Source: JADFOB01 sp964651325
GTDB lineage: Bacteria; Planctomycetota; Phycisphaerae; UBA1845
DNA length: 5,504 nucleotides
Assembly (NCBI GenBank): GCA_964651325.1
Contig: CAZYXP010000222.1
Span: 1-5,504, forward strand
Direction of reading: 5' to 3'
Below are positions 1 to 5,389 of this stretch, one piece after another (position 1 is the stretch's first letter; the number at the start of each line of letters is the position of its first letter). Both the position numbers and the translations under genes were made by a program. A model generated the notes under the pieces. That model had not been told where the DNA came from, searched no databases, and saw only the letters and a program-made list of their open reading frames with translations.

Positions 1-75
1 CAAGATGGTAGAGTGTTCTCGTTGCGTGAGAAACGTGCGGTATACCGTCTAGCCGCCGCGATATGGGTCGAATGA
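1..75 (+). CDS. Possible C-terminal end of an upstream gene (partial)
   Basis: Frame 1 is open from the first base to a TGA at 73-75, giving 24 residues that end in the residues LAAAIWVE. The translation mixes charged and hydrophobic residues as a real C-terminus would, and a strong stem-loop begins 17 bases after the stop, which fits the end of a transcription unit. An open run of 24 codons is weak evidence, however. Frame 2 is also open, to a TAG at 50-52, and one minus-strand frame has no stop across the same bases. No family can be recognised from so short a piece. Confidence 0.3.
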   Translation, partial: QDGRVFSLREKRAVYRLAAAIWVE

Positions 76-92
76 GATAGGCTGGTCAGTGT

Positions 93-121
93 CCGTGGGC
101 CCGCAACGAGCGGACCCACGG
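93..121. terminator. Strong stem-loop, candidate terminator without a U-tract
   Basis: The arms CCGTGGG (93-99) and CCCACGG (115-121) pair perfectly. After a single C/A mismatch the inner arms CCGC (101-104) and GCGG (110-113) pair as well, around a five-base loop AACGA. That is eleven GC-rich pairs beginning 17 bases after a candidate stop codon. No T-run follows on either strand, so it is not a classical intrinsic terminator. It may protect an mRNA 3' end, assist termination, or be part of a dispersed palindromic element together with 132-148. Confidence 0.4.
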
Positions 122-131
122 GTACTGTAGC

Positions 132-148
132 GCAGCCTTGCAGGCTGC
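132..148. repeat. Short perfect palindrome, possible dispersed intergenic element
   Basis: GCAGCC and GGCTGC pair perfectly around the five-base loop TTGCA. The palindrome lies only ten bases after the larger stem-loop at 93-121 and is preceded by CTGTAGC. From memory, short palindromes preceded by a TGTAGC-like sequence recur in the intergenic DNA of planctomycetes and some related phyla; I cannot check that here. Only one copy is present in this window. Confidence 0.4.
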
Positions 149-408
149 AGGAACAAACGGCATTCCATCCGCCTGAAGTGTCACGAACCCTTGGCGGAGC
201 ACCTAATCGCCTTGCAGCCGACTCACAATATGATACGCTCTTGGGCGGAGTATGGTGGTCTCGGCAACGACGCCCGCAGCGCTAACGGGTCGATTTGTCC
301 CAGCCGGGGCGGCGGTTGTTCGCGTGTTCGGGGCAAGGCTCGGGCCTCAGCGTTTAGAGTGTGCCGGTCTCCCGGCGGTCGCGCGATTTCGTATCTTTTT
401 TTCAGCAA

Positions 409-426
409 CGGTTCTGGTGCGAACCG
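409..426. promoter_or_regulatory. Perfect 6-bp inverted repeat in the leader of the secreted protein gene
   Basis: CGGTTCTGGTGCGAACCG has arms CGGTTC and GAACCG around a six-base centre, 77 bases upstream of the ATG at 504. A run of seven T (396-402) lies just before it on the plus strand. It could be a protein-binding operator or a small RNA hairpin in the leader. No promoter is clear enough to decide between these. Confidence 0.25.
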
Positions 427-489
427 ATCCTTTCATGCTGATGTTTCGGCGGCTCGGCGCGCGGTTGTGCGGCCTTGATGGCTCAAATT

Positions 490-497
490 AAAGGAAG
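490..497 (+). promoter_or_regulatory. Ribosome binding site of the 643-residue secreted protein
   Basis: AAAGGAAG lies six bases before the ATG at 504. It is a good match to the anti-Shine-Dalgarno sequence and fixes that ATG as the start, because the signal peptide follows directly from it. Confidence 0.75.
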
Positions 498-503
498 AAA
501 CCG

Positions 504-2435
504 ATGAAGCGATTCCCGATTGGATTTGTGCTCGCAGTACTATTTTCGATGGGTGTTGCCGTGCCAAGTTACGGGCAGGCTAATTGCGGCGAGGTACGGC
601 CGGAGTGCAACGCGACATGTCAGGCGCAATGTGCGGCGGATGCGTGCGCAACGGCGGAGGCGAGTCGTCTGGCCGTGTGTTTCAATGCCGAGGGCGCCAG
701 CATCCAAGGCACGTACGAGCTTTGCAACGACGACCTCAGTTCCGTGCTCGGATTCGAGTGTACCGTCTACCGCAACGCAGCCTGCCAGATAGACGTCCAA
801 GGAACCGGCGGTTTTCGGCTCTGCGAGCCAAATCTATCCGTAGCCTCGGTGCTTAGCGGGTTGGATATTGACGGGGATCGCATCGCCGATTCCTCCGCGG
901 ACACGGACGGAGACGGATTGCCCGATAGCTGGGAAGTCGGCGGCGTGGAATCCAATCCTGCCGGTGCCGACGAACCGGTCGATCGGGTGGTTTTCTACCC
1001 GTCACCATCCGCGATTGTGCCCGGAACGCCGCCAACCCCCATTTTCGCCCGGCGGGCCGTAGCGACAGACGCACTCAGGCCCGATACAGATGGCGATGGG
1101 TTGACCGACTTCACCGAGGTGTTCGGTCTGATGTTCATTGATGAAGATCACGACGGACTTCTTGACGGTTTGTTTGAGTGGGGCGATTCAACTCAAGACG
1201 GCCTGCCCAGCCCTGGAGAACATCCGCTTAACAATTCCGGCTCAACGATTATACGCACAAATGGTGACTCGATCGGCCTGCTGCACGATTTCGATGGTTT
1301 CGTCTTCACCGATCCAACGAACCCCGATACCGATGGGGATTCAGTCAACGACGGCGAGGATATCGACCCGCTGATCAACCTTCGCGCGTTCGGCAATCAG
1401 GGGCAATTGATCGTACGATTCAATCAAACGGGCAATCCCGATATTGACCAGGATGGCCTGGGCAATTCCATGGATATGGGCAACGACTTAGAGCGCACGG
1501 ACGAAGGATCCAGCGAAGATTTTCAAACCATTGACAACCCGCAGGATCTTGAGGGTCTCCTCCGATTGTTCCGTGAGGATCTCCTCGTCGAAAACAAAAT
1601 ACCGGAATCACAGATTGAAGACCTTCTGGGAATCGATTGGGACGGCAACGGGCTGTGGCGCACCACCGACGTACGGAATTGGTCACTGGTCATCGAGGAT
1701 CCCGACGCCCCAAATGATGGAGCGGCCATGAGTTCCGACAACCGCCAGGCGATTAGCTTTACGCTCAGATCCCTGTTCCGAATCGATCCCGACGACCCCT
1801 CAACTTCGCTGTTTGCGACGCAAACGTTTGAGGCACTGTCGAACCTTGTCGAAGATGATCCGACCTTCGATTCCTATGGCGGAGGAGCCGCTCGCCGGCC
1901 TGGCGCTGCGGGTAACGGGCCGGTCGGCGTCAAGGGGATTGGCCTCGGCTGGCAGGAGTTGCTAAAGCCGACGGGGCCGTCCACGGAGCAGTTCATACCG
2001 GACGATCGTATCTGGGCCATTCTTTACTCGTGGAGGATGCCTGGGTTTGATATCGATGGGGACGGCTTTGTGGGCCCGCCCAACCTTTCCGGTACCGTGT
2101 CCTATGAGACGGCCAACGATGGACTGCCCATCGCGTCGATTGCGTTCATGCGAAATACCGCCACCGGCGGCCTCACGTTGAGCCAGGAGGTCAAGGTCCG
2201 CCCGGCCGACTCGGACGACCGAGACCTCATCGACCGCGATCTTCCGTTTGACGATTTCATCCCGATCGAAGCTCGAAACCTAGAGGAGCTTCCCCCCGAG
2301 TTGGACGGCGTCGTTGAAGCGCCATCGGGATTCCCCGCCCTGACATGTGGTTCCGTTGGCGGCATGATGCTCGTTTTGACCTTTTTCGGCCTGATAACGC
2401 CCAGATTTCTGCGAAAACGCACGGCCCGACGATAG
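504..2435 (+). CDS. Secreted, C-terminally anchored protein with calcium-binding Asp-rich repeats
   Basis: This 643-residue protein is predicted to be exported and to bind calcium. Residues 1-26 form a signal peptide: basic MKR, hydrophobic core, and likely cleavage after GQA at 26. Residues 28-107 hold ten cysteines (28, 35, 39, 43, 48, 59, 74, 86, 94, 107), enough for five disulfides. About nine aspartate-rich loops follow. Those near 121, 133, 194, 213 and 275 have the nine-residue DxDxDGxxD form of thrombospondin type 3 repeats. Those near 313, 378 and 516 are longer and resemble EF-hand or dockerin loops, and one near 228 is degenerate. The remainder (about 390-600) is acidic and unrecognised. 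The C-terminus has TCG at 614-616, a hydrophobic stretch from about 619 to 632, and a basic tail RFLRKRTARR, as in membrane anchors and C-terminal sorting signals. I infer a cell-surface or envelope structural or adhesion role; no catalytic motif is visible. It is transcribed alone and converges with the minus-strand genes. Confidence 0.85.
   Translation: MKRFPIGFVLAVLFSMGVAVPSYGQANCGEVRPECNATCQAQCAADACATAEASRLAVCFNAEGASIQGTYELCNDDLSSVLGFECTVYRNAACQIDVQGTGGFRLCEPNLSVASVLSGLDIDGDRIADSSADTDGDGLPDSWEVGGVESNPAGADEPVDRVVFYPSPSAIVPGTPPTPIFARRAVATDALRPDTDGDGLTDFTEVFGLMFIDEDHDGLLDGLFEWGDSTQDGLPSPGEHPLNNSGSTIIRTNGDSIGLLHDFDGFVFTDPTNPDTDGDSVNDGEDIDPLINLRAFGNQGQLIVRFNQTGNPDIDQDGLGNSMDMGNDLERTDEGSSEDFQTIDNPQDLEGLLRLFREDLLVENKIPESQIEDLLGIDWDGNGLWRTTDVRNWSLVIEDPDAPNDGAAMSSDNRQAISFTLRSLFRIDPDDPSTSLFATQTFEALSNLVEDDPTFDSYGGGAARRPGAAGNGPVGVKGIGLGWQELLKPTGPSTEQFIPDDRIWAILYSWRMPGFDIDGDGFVGPPNLSGTVSYETANDGLPIASIAFMRNTATGGLTLSQEVKVRPADSDDRDLIDRDLPFDDFIPIEARNLEELPPELDGVVEAPSGFPALTCGSVGGMMLVLTFFGLITPRFLRKRTARR
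864..1475 (+). repeat. Tandem Asp-rich calcium-loop repeats within the secreted protein
   Basis: This section encodes residues 121-324, where calcium-loop motifs recur: DIDGDRIAD (121), DTDGDGLPD (133), DTDGDGLTD (194), DEDHDGLLD (213), DTDGDSVND (275) and DIDQDGLGNSMD (313). The coding DNA is diverged between copies, since the same GDG residues use different codons, so this is an old protein repeat rather than a recent DNA duplication. Two further loops lie downstream, at residues 378 (DWDGNGLWRTTD) and 516 (DIDGDGFVGPPN). Calcium binding is inferred from the motif. Confidence 0.75.
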
Positions 2436-2565
2436 AGCGGCCTTGGTGATAGACCTGTTTGTGTACGCTCCCCTGAGCCGCGGGCTCGCTGGTGTCGCCC
2501 GGTGACCGATGCACAACGCCGCTACAATTGCGGTCCACGGTCCGCGAGGTTCCTTCGCTTTTGGA
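2436..2565. other. Convergent intergenic region
   Basis: This 130-base gap separates the stop of the plus-strand secreted protein from the stop of the minus-strand lipoprotein. A small hairpin (GAGCC 2475-2479, loop GCG, GGCTC 2483-2487) lies 39 bases after the plus-strand stop and may help termination, but it is short and has no T-run. A near-perfect tandem heptamer (CGGTCCA then CGGTCCG, 2531-2544) is also present. I see no gene here. Confidence 0.5.
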
Positions 2566-2958
2566 TTAGGGGCCGTTGCGCTGCATGCCCGGTCGCTGCG
2601 CGGGCCGCAAGGGCGTGTCACCCGGCTGCCGCGGCGGTGGCCGAGTTGGGTGAGCATTCAGGCCGCTCCCCGATCGCTGTTGATCCTCGCGCATCATCTC
2701 GCCAACCTCCGTCGAAAGGTAGTCATCCGTCGGACTGGCGACGGGATCAACTCGATGCGGCGATTCACCGTCGTAGGCGTGCGGCGTCTGTGTGTCATTT
2801 CGAGCATGCTGCGTCCGCAAGCTGGTACGACATCCCCCCGGTAGGGTGGTCAAAATCAGCAGCACGACGAAGCCTGCGGCGCTGACGCACGCGGACGCTG
2901 TTCCGCGCACAGGCGCCCTGCCGTGAGCACTGTTTGTCGTTGGGATGAATCCACGCAT
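2566..2958 (-). CDS. Small probable lipoprotein, function unknown
   Basis: This minus-strand frame encodes 130 residues from an ATG at 2958 to a TAA at 2566-2568. An arginine-containing N-terminus is followed by a hydrophobic core (about residues 24-39, including GFVVLLILTTL) and then LPGGC with Cys43. That is the layout of a lipoprotein signal peptide, although the lipobox is imperfect: Pro sits at -3 and Leu at -4. The mature part is about 88 residues, hydrophilic and rich in Pro, Arg and Gln, with SPTDDYLSTEVGEMMRED at about 75-92; it looks disordered and matches no family I know. GGTGAG lies seven bases before the ATG. A GTG at 2910, with AGGG five bases upstream, would give a 114-residue form with a more usual signal length and is a serious alternative start. 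A candidate promoter lies at 3074-3101. The same frame extends up to an ATG at 3201, but that extra part looks non-coding. Confidence 0.55.
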   Translation of the reverse strand: MRGFIPTTNSAHGRAPVRGTASACVSAAGFVVLLILTTLPGGCRTSLRTQHARNDTQTPHAYDGESPHRVDPVASPTDDYLSTEVGEMMREDQQRSGSGLNAHPTRPPPRQPGDTPLRPAQRPGMQRNGP

Positions 2959-3073
2959 CAGCACGCTCACCGATCCTGGCCGCCAAAGCCGGGTTCCGAC
3001 CAGCCTGACCCACCGCTTAGGATGGGGGCCACTCGCGTTCTTGCCCCGTGGTGGGACGAAAAACCAATGCTCC

Positions 3074-3101
3074 ATTATGCGCCAAACTGACGATCCGACA
3101 A
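3074..3101 (-). promoter_or_regulatory. Candidate sigma-70-type promoter for the lipoprotein gene
   Basis: On the minus strand TTGTCG (3101-3096) matches the -35 consensus at four of six positions, and CATAAT (3079-3074) matches the -10 at five of six. They are separated by 16 bases. Transcription would begin near 3067 and leave a leader of about 110 bases before the ATG at 2958. This is pattern matching only. Confidence 0.4.
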
Positions 3102-3207
3102 AGAAAGCGCACGCCCTTGCCGCATGTGTGGGGAATCGTTTCCCGCTGCCGGCTCGTTCTGGCAAGACCCAACATGCCCCTGGCGCGATCTGCGGCAACA
3201 TCGTACC

Positions 3208-3232
3208 CCGGCCGGCCGGAGGGCGGCGCCGG
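3208..3232 (-). terminator. GC-rich palindrome cluster after the methyltransferase, possible terminator
   Basis: CCGGCCGGCCGG (3208-3219) is a perfect 12-base palindrome, and CCGGC (3212-3216) can also pair with GCCGG (3228-3232). The cluster begins 34 bases after the methyltransferase stop codon and before the lipoprotein promoter candidate, a sensible place for the operon to end. There is no T-run, so termination activity is uncertain. Confidence 0.3.
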
Positions 3233-3265
3233 CGGTGCTGAGTCGGGAGGCGCTATGGGAATCCG

Positions 3266-4237
3266 TTAGGCTCGTTTGAGTTCGTACTGTATCTCGACGG
3301 GAACGGACGTGTCGTCATCGAGATTCAAGCTTGCGGCCCGCAATGGCGCTAGCAGCTCACAAATCAGATCGACCCAATCTCGTTTGATTTCGGTGCGGGT
3401 CTTCGGATCGAGCGAGCGGGTCATTCTCACGAGCAGGGGGGCTAGCGGGCGCAGGCCTATGTCCCAGATGTGGGCATGGCTTCCGAAGACAAACGGAGTC
3501 CGCCGGGCGATGCTCAACCCCGCTCTGCGAAACGCCTCCTCCCATCGGGTTTGGCTCATCAACGACGGCCAGGTATCAAATCGTCCGCGACCGATGATCT
3601 CCAAGAACCGCGAGCCGAGCATATCTCGGTACGACTCGAGCGTAAACTGGCGAATGCTGTCGAGCTTGACGTGCAGCATCACCGTGCCATCGGCGGCGAC
3701 AATCCGCGCCAATTCTCGAAGGAATGAGTCGATGTGTTGGACCCAATACGCCGAGTTGCAGTAGATCGTATCCAAAGACGCATCTTCAAACGGCAATCGT
3801 TCGTTGTTGTCGCAATGGACAAGTTCCTGGTATAGGCCTAACCGATCAGCCTTGGCGAGCAGGGCGGGTTTCAAGTCGGTTCCTACGGCCACGGTCGCGG
3901 CCGGCGCGCCTACGATTGCAGGGGCGAATGAATCGTCAACATGGTCAAACATGTCGGCGTGGTCCGCGTGGACCCGGTCGAGGCTCGCGACGCTGGAAAA
4001 CACGTCGAAGTCCGCTGCGAACCGCCCGCCGAGGTGCAAGAACATGAATACGCCGTCGCCGCAACTCAGGTCTGCGGATCGCGGCCCGAAGGGAACACTT
4101 GCCAGCACTTCGCTGCGCAGGGCCATCCAGAGCGCGTTCTCCGGTCGAAGCCAATAGGCCTGGACGAAGCGTCGCAACAAGTCCACCCGATCGATTGGCT
4201 TCAGATTTGAGCTCGTTTGGCAATCAATCACGGGCAT
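3266..4237 (-). CDS. Class I SAM-dependent methyltransferase, probably glycan-associated
   Basis: This 323-residue protein should transfer a methyl group from S-adenosylmethionine; its acceptor is unknown. Motif I, which binds the SAM methionine end, is DLSCGDG (56-62), a variant of DLGCGDG. The acidic end of strand beta2 is probably GTDLKP (119-124). D143 in HCDNNERLPF and then LPFEDASLDTIYC (148-160) correspond to motifs III-IV of the Methyltransf_11 type, followed by a helix and ARIVAADGTVMLHV (177-190). Residues 63-118 make the spacing between motifs I and II longer than usual; I recall this in methyltransferases from polysaccharide clusters, but that is memory. The C-terminal 110 residues probably cap the acceptor site. 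No signal peptide is present, so it should be cytoplasmic. The ATG lies inside the 3' end of the deacetylase gene (10-base overlap) and has AAAGGGG eight bases upstream, which points to cotranscription and coupled translation. It probably methylates a sugar or lipid-linked glycan. Confidence 0.85.
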   Translation of the reverse strand: MPVIDCQTSSNLKPIDRVDLLRRFVQAYWLRPENALWMALRSEVLASVPFGPRSADLSCGDGVFMFLHLGGRFAADFDVFSSVASLDRVHADHADMFDHVDDSFAPAIVGAPAATVAVGTDLKPALLAKADRLGLYQELVHCDNNERLPFEDASLDTIYCNSAYWVQHIDSFLRELARIVAADGTVMLHVKLDSIRQFTLESYRDMLGSRFLEIIGRGRFDTWPSLMSQTRWEEAFRRAGLSIARRTPFVFGSHAHIWDIGLRPLAPLLVRMTRSLDPKTRTEIKRDWVDLICELLAPLRAASLNLDDDTSVPVEIQYELKRA

Positions 4238-5235
4238 AACTGCAACCCCTTTAGCGCGGCACCGACGTGAATCGTATCAACCCGCGGCGATTCCAGCGCA
4301 TTGTGCCCGGCAAGGCACCAATCGCTTTGCGTGGTGTATCCGATCTCAAAGCCGCTGCGTGAACACGAGCCCACGATGCCTTCATCCACGCATCCATACG
4401 GATAAGAGAAGGGGCGCCGGGCGCTGCCCAATCCATCCTCAAGAATAGCAAACGACTTGCTCACGTCCGCGTCGCGCTGTACGGGCGTAAGCCGGGTCAG
4501 CGGCTCGTGGGAGAAGCCATGGCCCCCGATCGTATGGCCAAGAGATTGCATGTGAACCAGATGATTCCAGCCCAAATACCAGCGGCGAGACCAAGTTTCC
4601 TCGTCGCCCACATGATTGGCAAAGATCGATTCCAGCAGTTTGTTGCGCGTGTCAATGGGCAGGGTCATGGTCAGCGTATACTTGAGCCCTGCGAGCGACG
4701 CGTTTTCGTAGCCGTACATCTGTTGTACCTGTTCATCGGCGCCGGTATCCGGAAACGCTCCCGCAAGCCCGAGGGCCGGCCACGCCTCACGGAGTTCGCG
4801 AATCATACCGTCCGTCCCCAACGCCCGCAGGAGCAGATGAATCCGATGCGCGGGCAGCATCACCGGCGATTCGAGGACCGCGCCAGGAACGAAGAACGTC
4901 CCGCTGATGCCGAATTCCTCAAGCGTCGGAACCACGGTGAAGAAGTGATCGCTCAACCCATCGTCAAACGTAACGAGAAACGAGCGGCGTGGAATCGTCC
5001 CGCGTCCGCCTTTCCAGCTACAAAACTCCGCCCAGGTGATCGGCTCGAGCTGTCGGCACAGACAGGCCAGTTGGTCGGAAAACGCGGCGGCCGTCAGCCC
5101 TCGAATCCCGTCGTTGGGCTCGATGGGGCCGGGGCGCACGTAGTGGTACATGACCACCAAACACCTCGCCTCATCATCGAGGCGATGAGCGTCGCCCGTG
5201 GCGGTCGGTCTTGTTTGTGATGCAATCGGTTCCAC
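4228..5235 (-). CDS. Polysaccharide deacetylase (NodB homology domain, CE4 family)
   Basis: This 335-residue protein should remove N- or O-acetyl groups from a carbohydrate, using a divalent metal. Residues 26-33 (LVVMYHYV) are the usual opening strand of the family. TFDDG (89-93) is motif 1: D91 is the expected catalytic base and D92 a metal ligand. HGFSH (239-243) is motif 2, whose two histidines complete the metal site. FSYPYG (276-281) is the motif 3 region, without the arginine found in chitin deacetylases. SGTFFVPG (111-118) follows strand 2. About 120 residues (121-235) are inserted between motifs 1 and 2, as in deacetylases from surface-glycan clusters. There is no signal peptide, so a cytoplasmic site acting on a glycan precursor is likely. 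The start is GTG; an in-frame TAA lies four codons upstream, and AAGGAG lies five bases before it. The ribosome site and start codon can be buried in a hairpin (5232-5260). It is the first gene of a two-gene operon with the methyltransferase. Confidence 0.88.
   Translation of the reverse strand: MEPIASQTRPTATGDAHRLDDEARCLVVMYHYVRPGPIEPNDGIRGLTAAAFSDQLACLCRQLEPITWAEFCSWKGGRGTIPRRSFLVTFDDGLSDHFFTVVPTLEEFGISGTFFVPGAVLESPVMLPAHRIHLLLRALGTDGMIRELREAWPALGLAGAFPDTGADEQVQQMYGYENASLAGLKYTLTMTLPIDTRNKLLESIFANHVGDEETWSRRWYLGWNHLVHMQSLGHTIGGHGFSHEPLTRLTPVQRDADVSKSFAILEDGLGSARRPFSYPYGCVDEGIVGSCSRSGFEIGYTTQSDWCLAGHNALESPRVDTIHVGAALKGLQLCP
4246..4252 (-). promoter_or_regulatory. Ribosome binding site of the methyltransferase
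   Basis: On the minus strand AAAGGGG lies eight bases before the ATG at 4237, within the last codons of the deacetylase gene. It supports that ATG and a coupled two-gene operon. Confidence 0.7.
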
Positions 5236-5260
5236 GTATTCTCCTTATCGGAGAATGTGG
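5232..5260 (-). promoter_or_regulatory. Hairpin covering the ribosome binding site and GTG start of the deacetylase
   Basis: Read on the minus strand, ATTCTCC (5256-5250) pairs perfectly with GGAGAAT (5244-5238) around the loop GATAA. Outside this, CCAC (5260-5257) pairs with GTGG (5235-5232), leaving only a two-base bulge. The right arm contains most of the Shine-Dalgarno AAGGAG (5246-5241), and the outer arm contains the GTG start codon. When folded, eleven base pairs would hide the initiation site. The pairing is seen directly; a regulatory role is inferred. Confidence 0.55.
5241..5246 (-). promoter_or_regulatory. Ribosome binding site of the deacetylase
   Basis: AAGGAG on the minus strand lies five bases before the GTG at 5235. 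Together with the in-frame TAA that overlaps its first bases, it fixes GTG as the start codon. Confidence 0.75.
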
Positions 5261-5389
5261 ACCCGTAGCTTCAAGTTGCACTGAACAAACGCGTTGACGG
5301 TTTGCCTTTTGCCGCAGCGACGGCTACGTTAACGATTGCGGATCGGCCATTGGGGCCAGGTACGGTGGAATCGAATTCCAGCGAGATTC

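Larger units (their letters stand above)
76..503. other. Intergenic spacer and 5' leader of the 643-residue secreted protein gene
   Basis: I see no convincing gene in this 428-base stretch. The open frames here start at weak codons, lack ribosome binding sites and have compositions typical of spurious GC-rich translation. It holds three palindromes (93-121, 132-148 and 409-426), a run of seven T at 396-402, and the ribosome binding site of the next gene at 490-497. A TATGAT hexamer at 229-234 could serve as a -10 element but has no matching -35 at the right distance, so I do not assign a promoter. Confidence 0.6.
2959..3265. other. Spacer between methyltransferase and lipoprotein genes
   Basis: This 307-base stretch separates two minus-strand genes. 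It carries a candidate promoter for the lipoprotein (3074-3101), a GC-rich palindrome cluster just after the methyltransferase stop (3208-3232), and a small hairpin GGGAA/TTCCC (3131-3144). A minus-strand frame runs through it in phase with the lipoprotein, but its translation is rich in Arg, Pro and Trp without any domain, and I read it as non-coding. Confidence 0.5.

Noticed and set aside
229..234. TATGAT as a -10 promoter element
   Set aside because: There is no -35-like hexamer 16-18 bases upstream, and the site is about 270 bases from the nearest start codon.
191..491. Small plus-strand and minus-strand frames upstream of the secreted protein gene
   Set aside because: They have weak or no ribosome sites, low-complexity Arg/Gly/Ala translations and no recognisable signal or domain.
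2502..2528. Plus-strand promoter-like pair GTGACC and TACAAT
   Set aside because: The spacer is only 15 bases and no plus-strand gene follows.
2634..2654. GGTGGCCGAGTTGGGT resembles the D-arm region of a serine or leucine tRNA
   Set aside because: No anticodon stem, no GTTCGA-type T-loop and no matching acceptor stem follow at the right distance; the match lies within the lipoprotein coding region.
2502..2885. Two overlapping plus-strand frames (127 and 111 codons) opposite the lipoprotein
   Set aside because: Both are Arg/Ala-rich without domains or ribosome sites. The minus-strand frame has the signal peptide and promoter evidence.
2959..3201. N-terminal extension of the lipoprotein frame to an ATG at 3201
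   Set aside because: The added 81 residues look non-coding and would bury the signal peptide in the middle of the protein. A promoter candidate also lies inside them.
3276..3764. 162-codon plus-strand frame opposite the methyltransferase
   Set aside because: It is antisense to a gene with clear SAM-binding motifs; its composition is Ser/Arg-rich and no family is recognisable.
4507..5220. Long open frame (237 codons) on the plus strand opposite the deacetylase
   Set aside because: It lies entirely antisense to a gene with clear NodB motifs, its translation shows no domain, and it has no supporting ribosome site. It is a by-product of GC-rich codon bias on the other strand.
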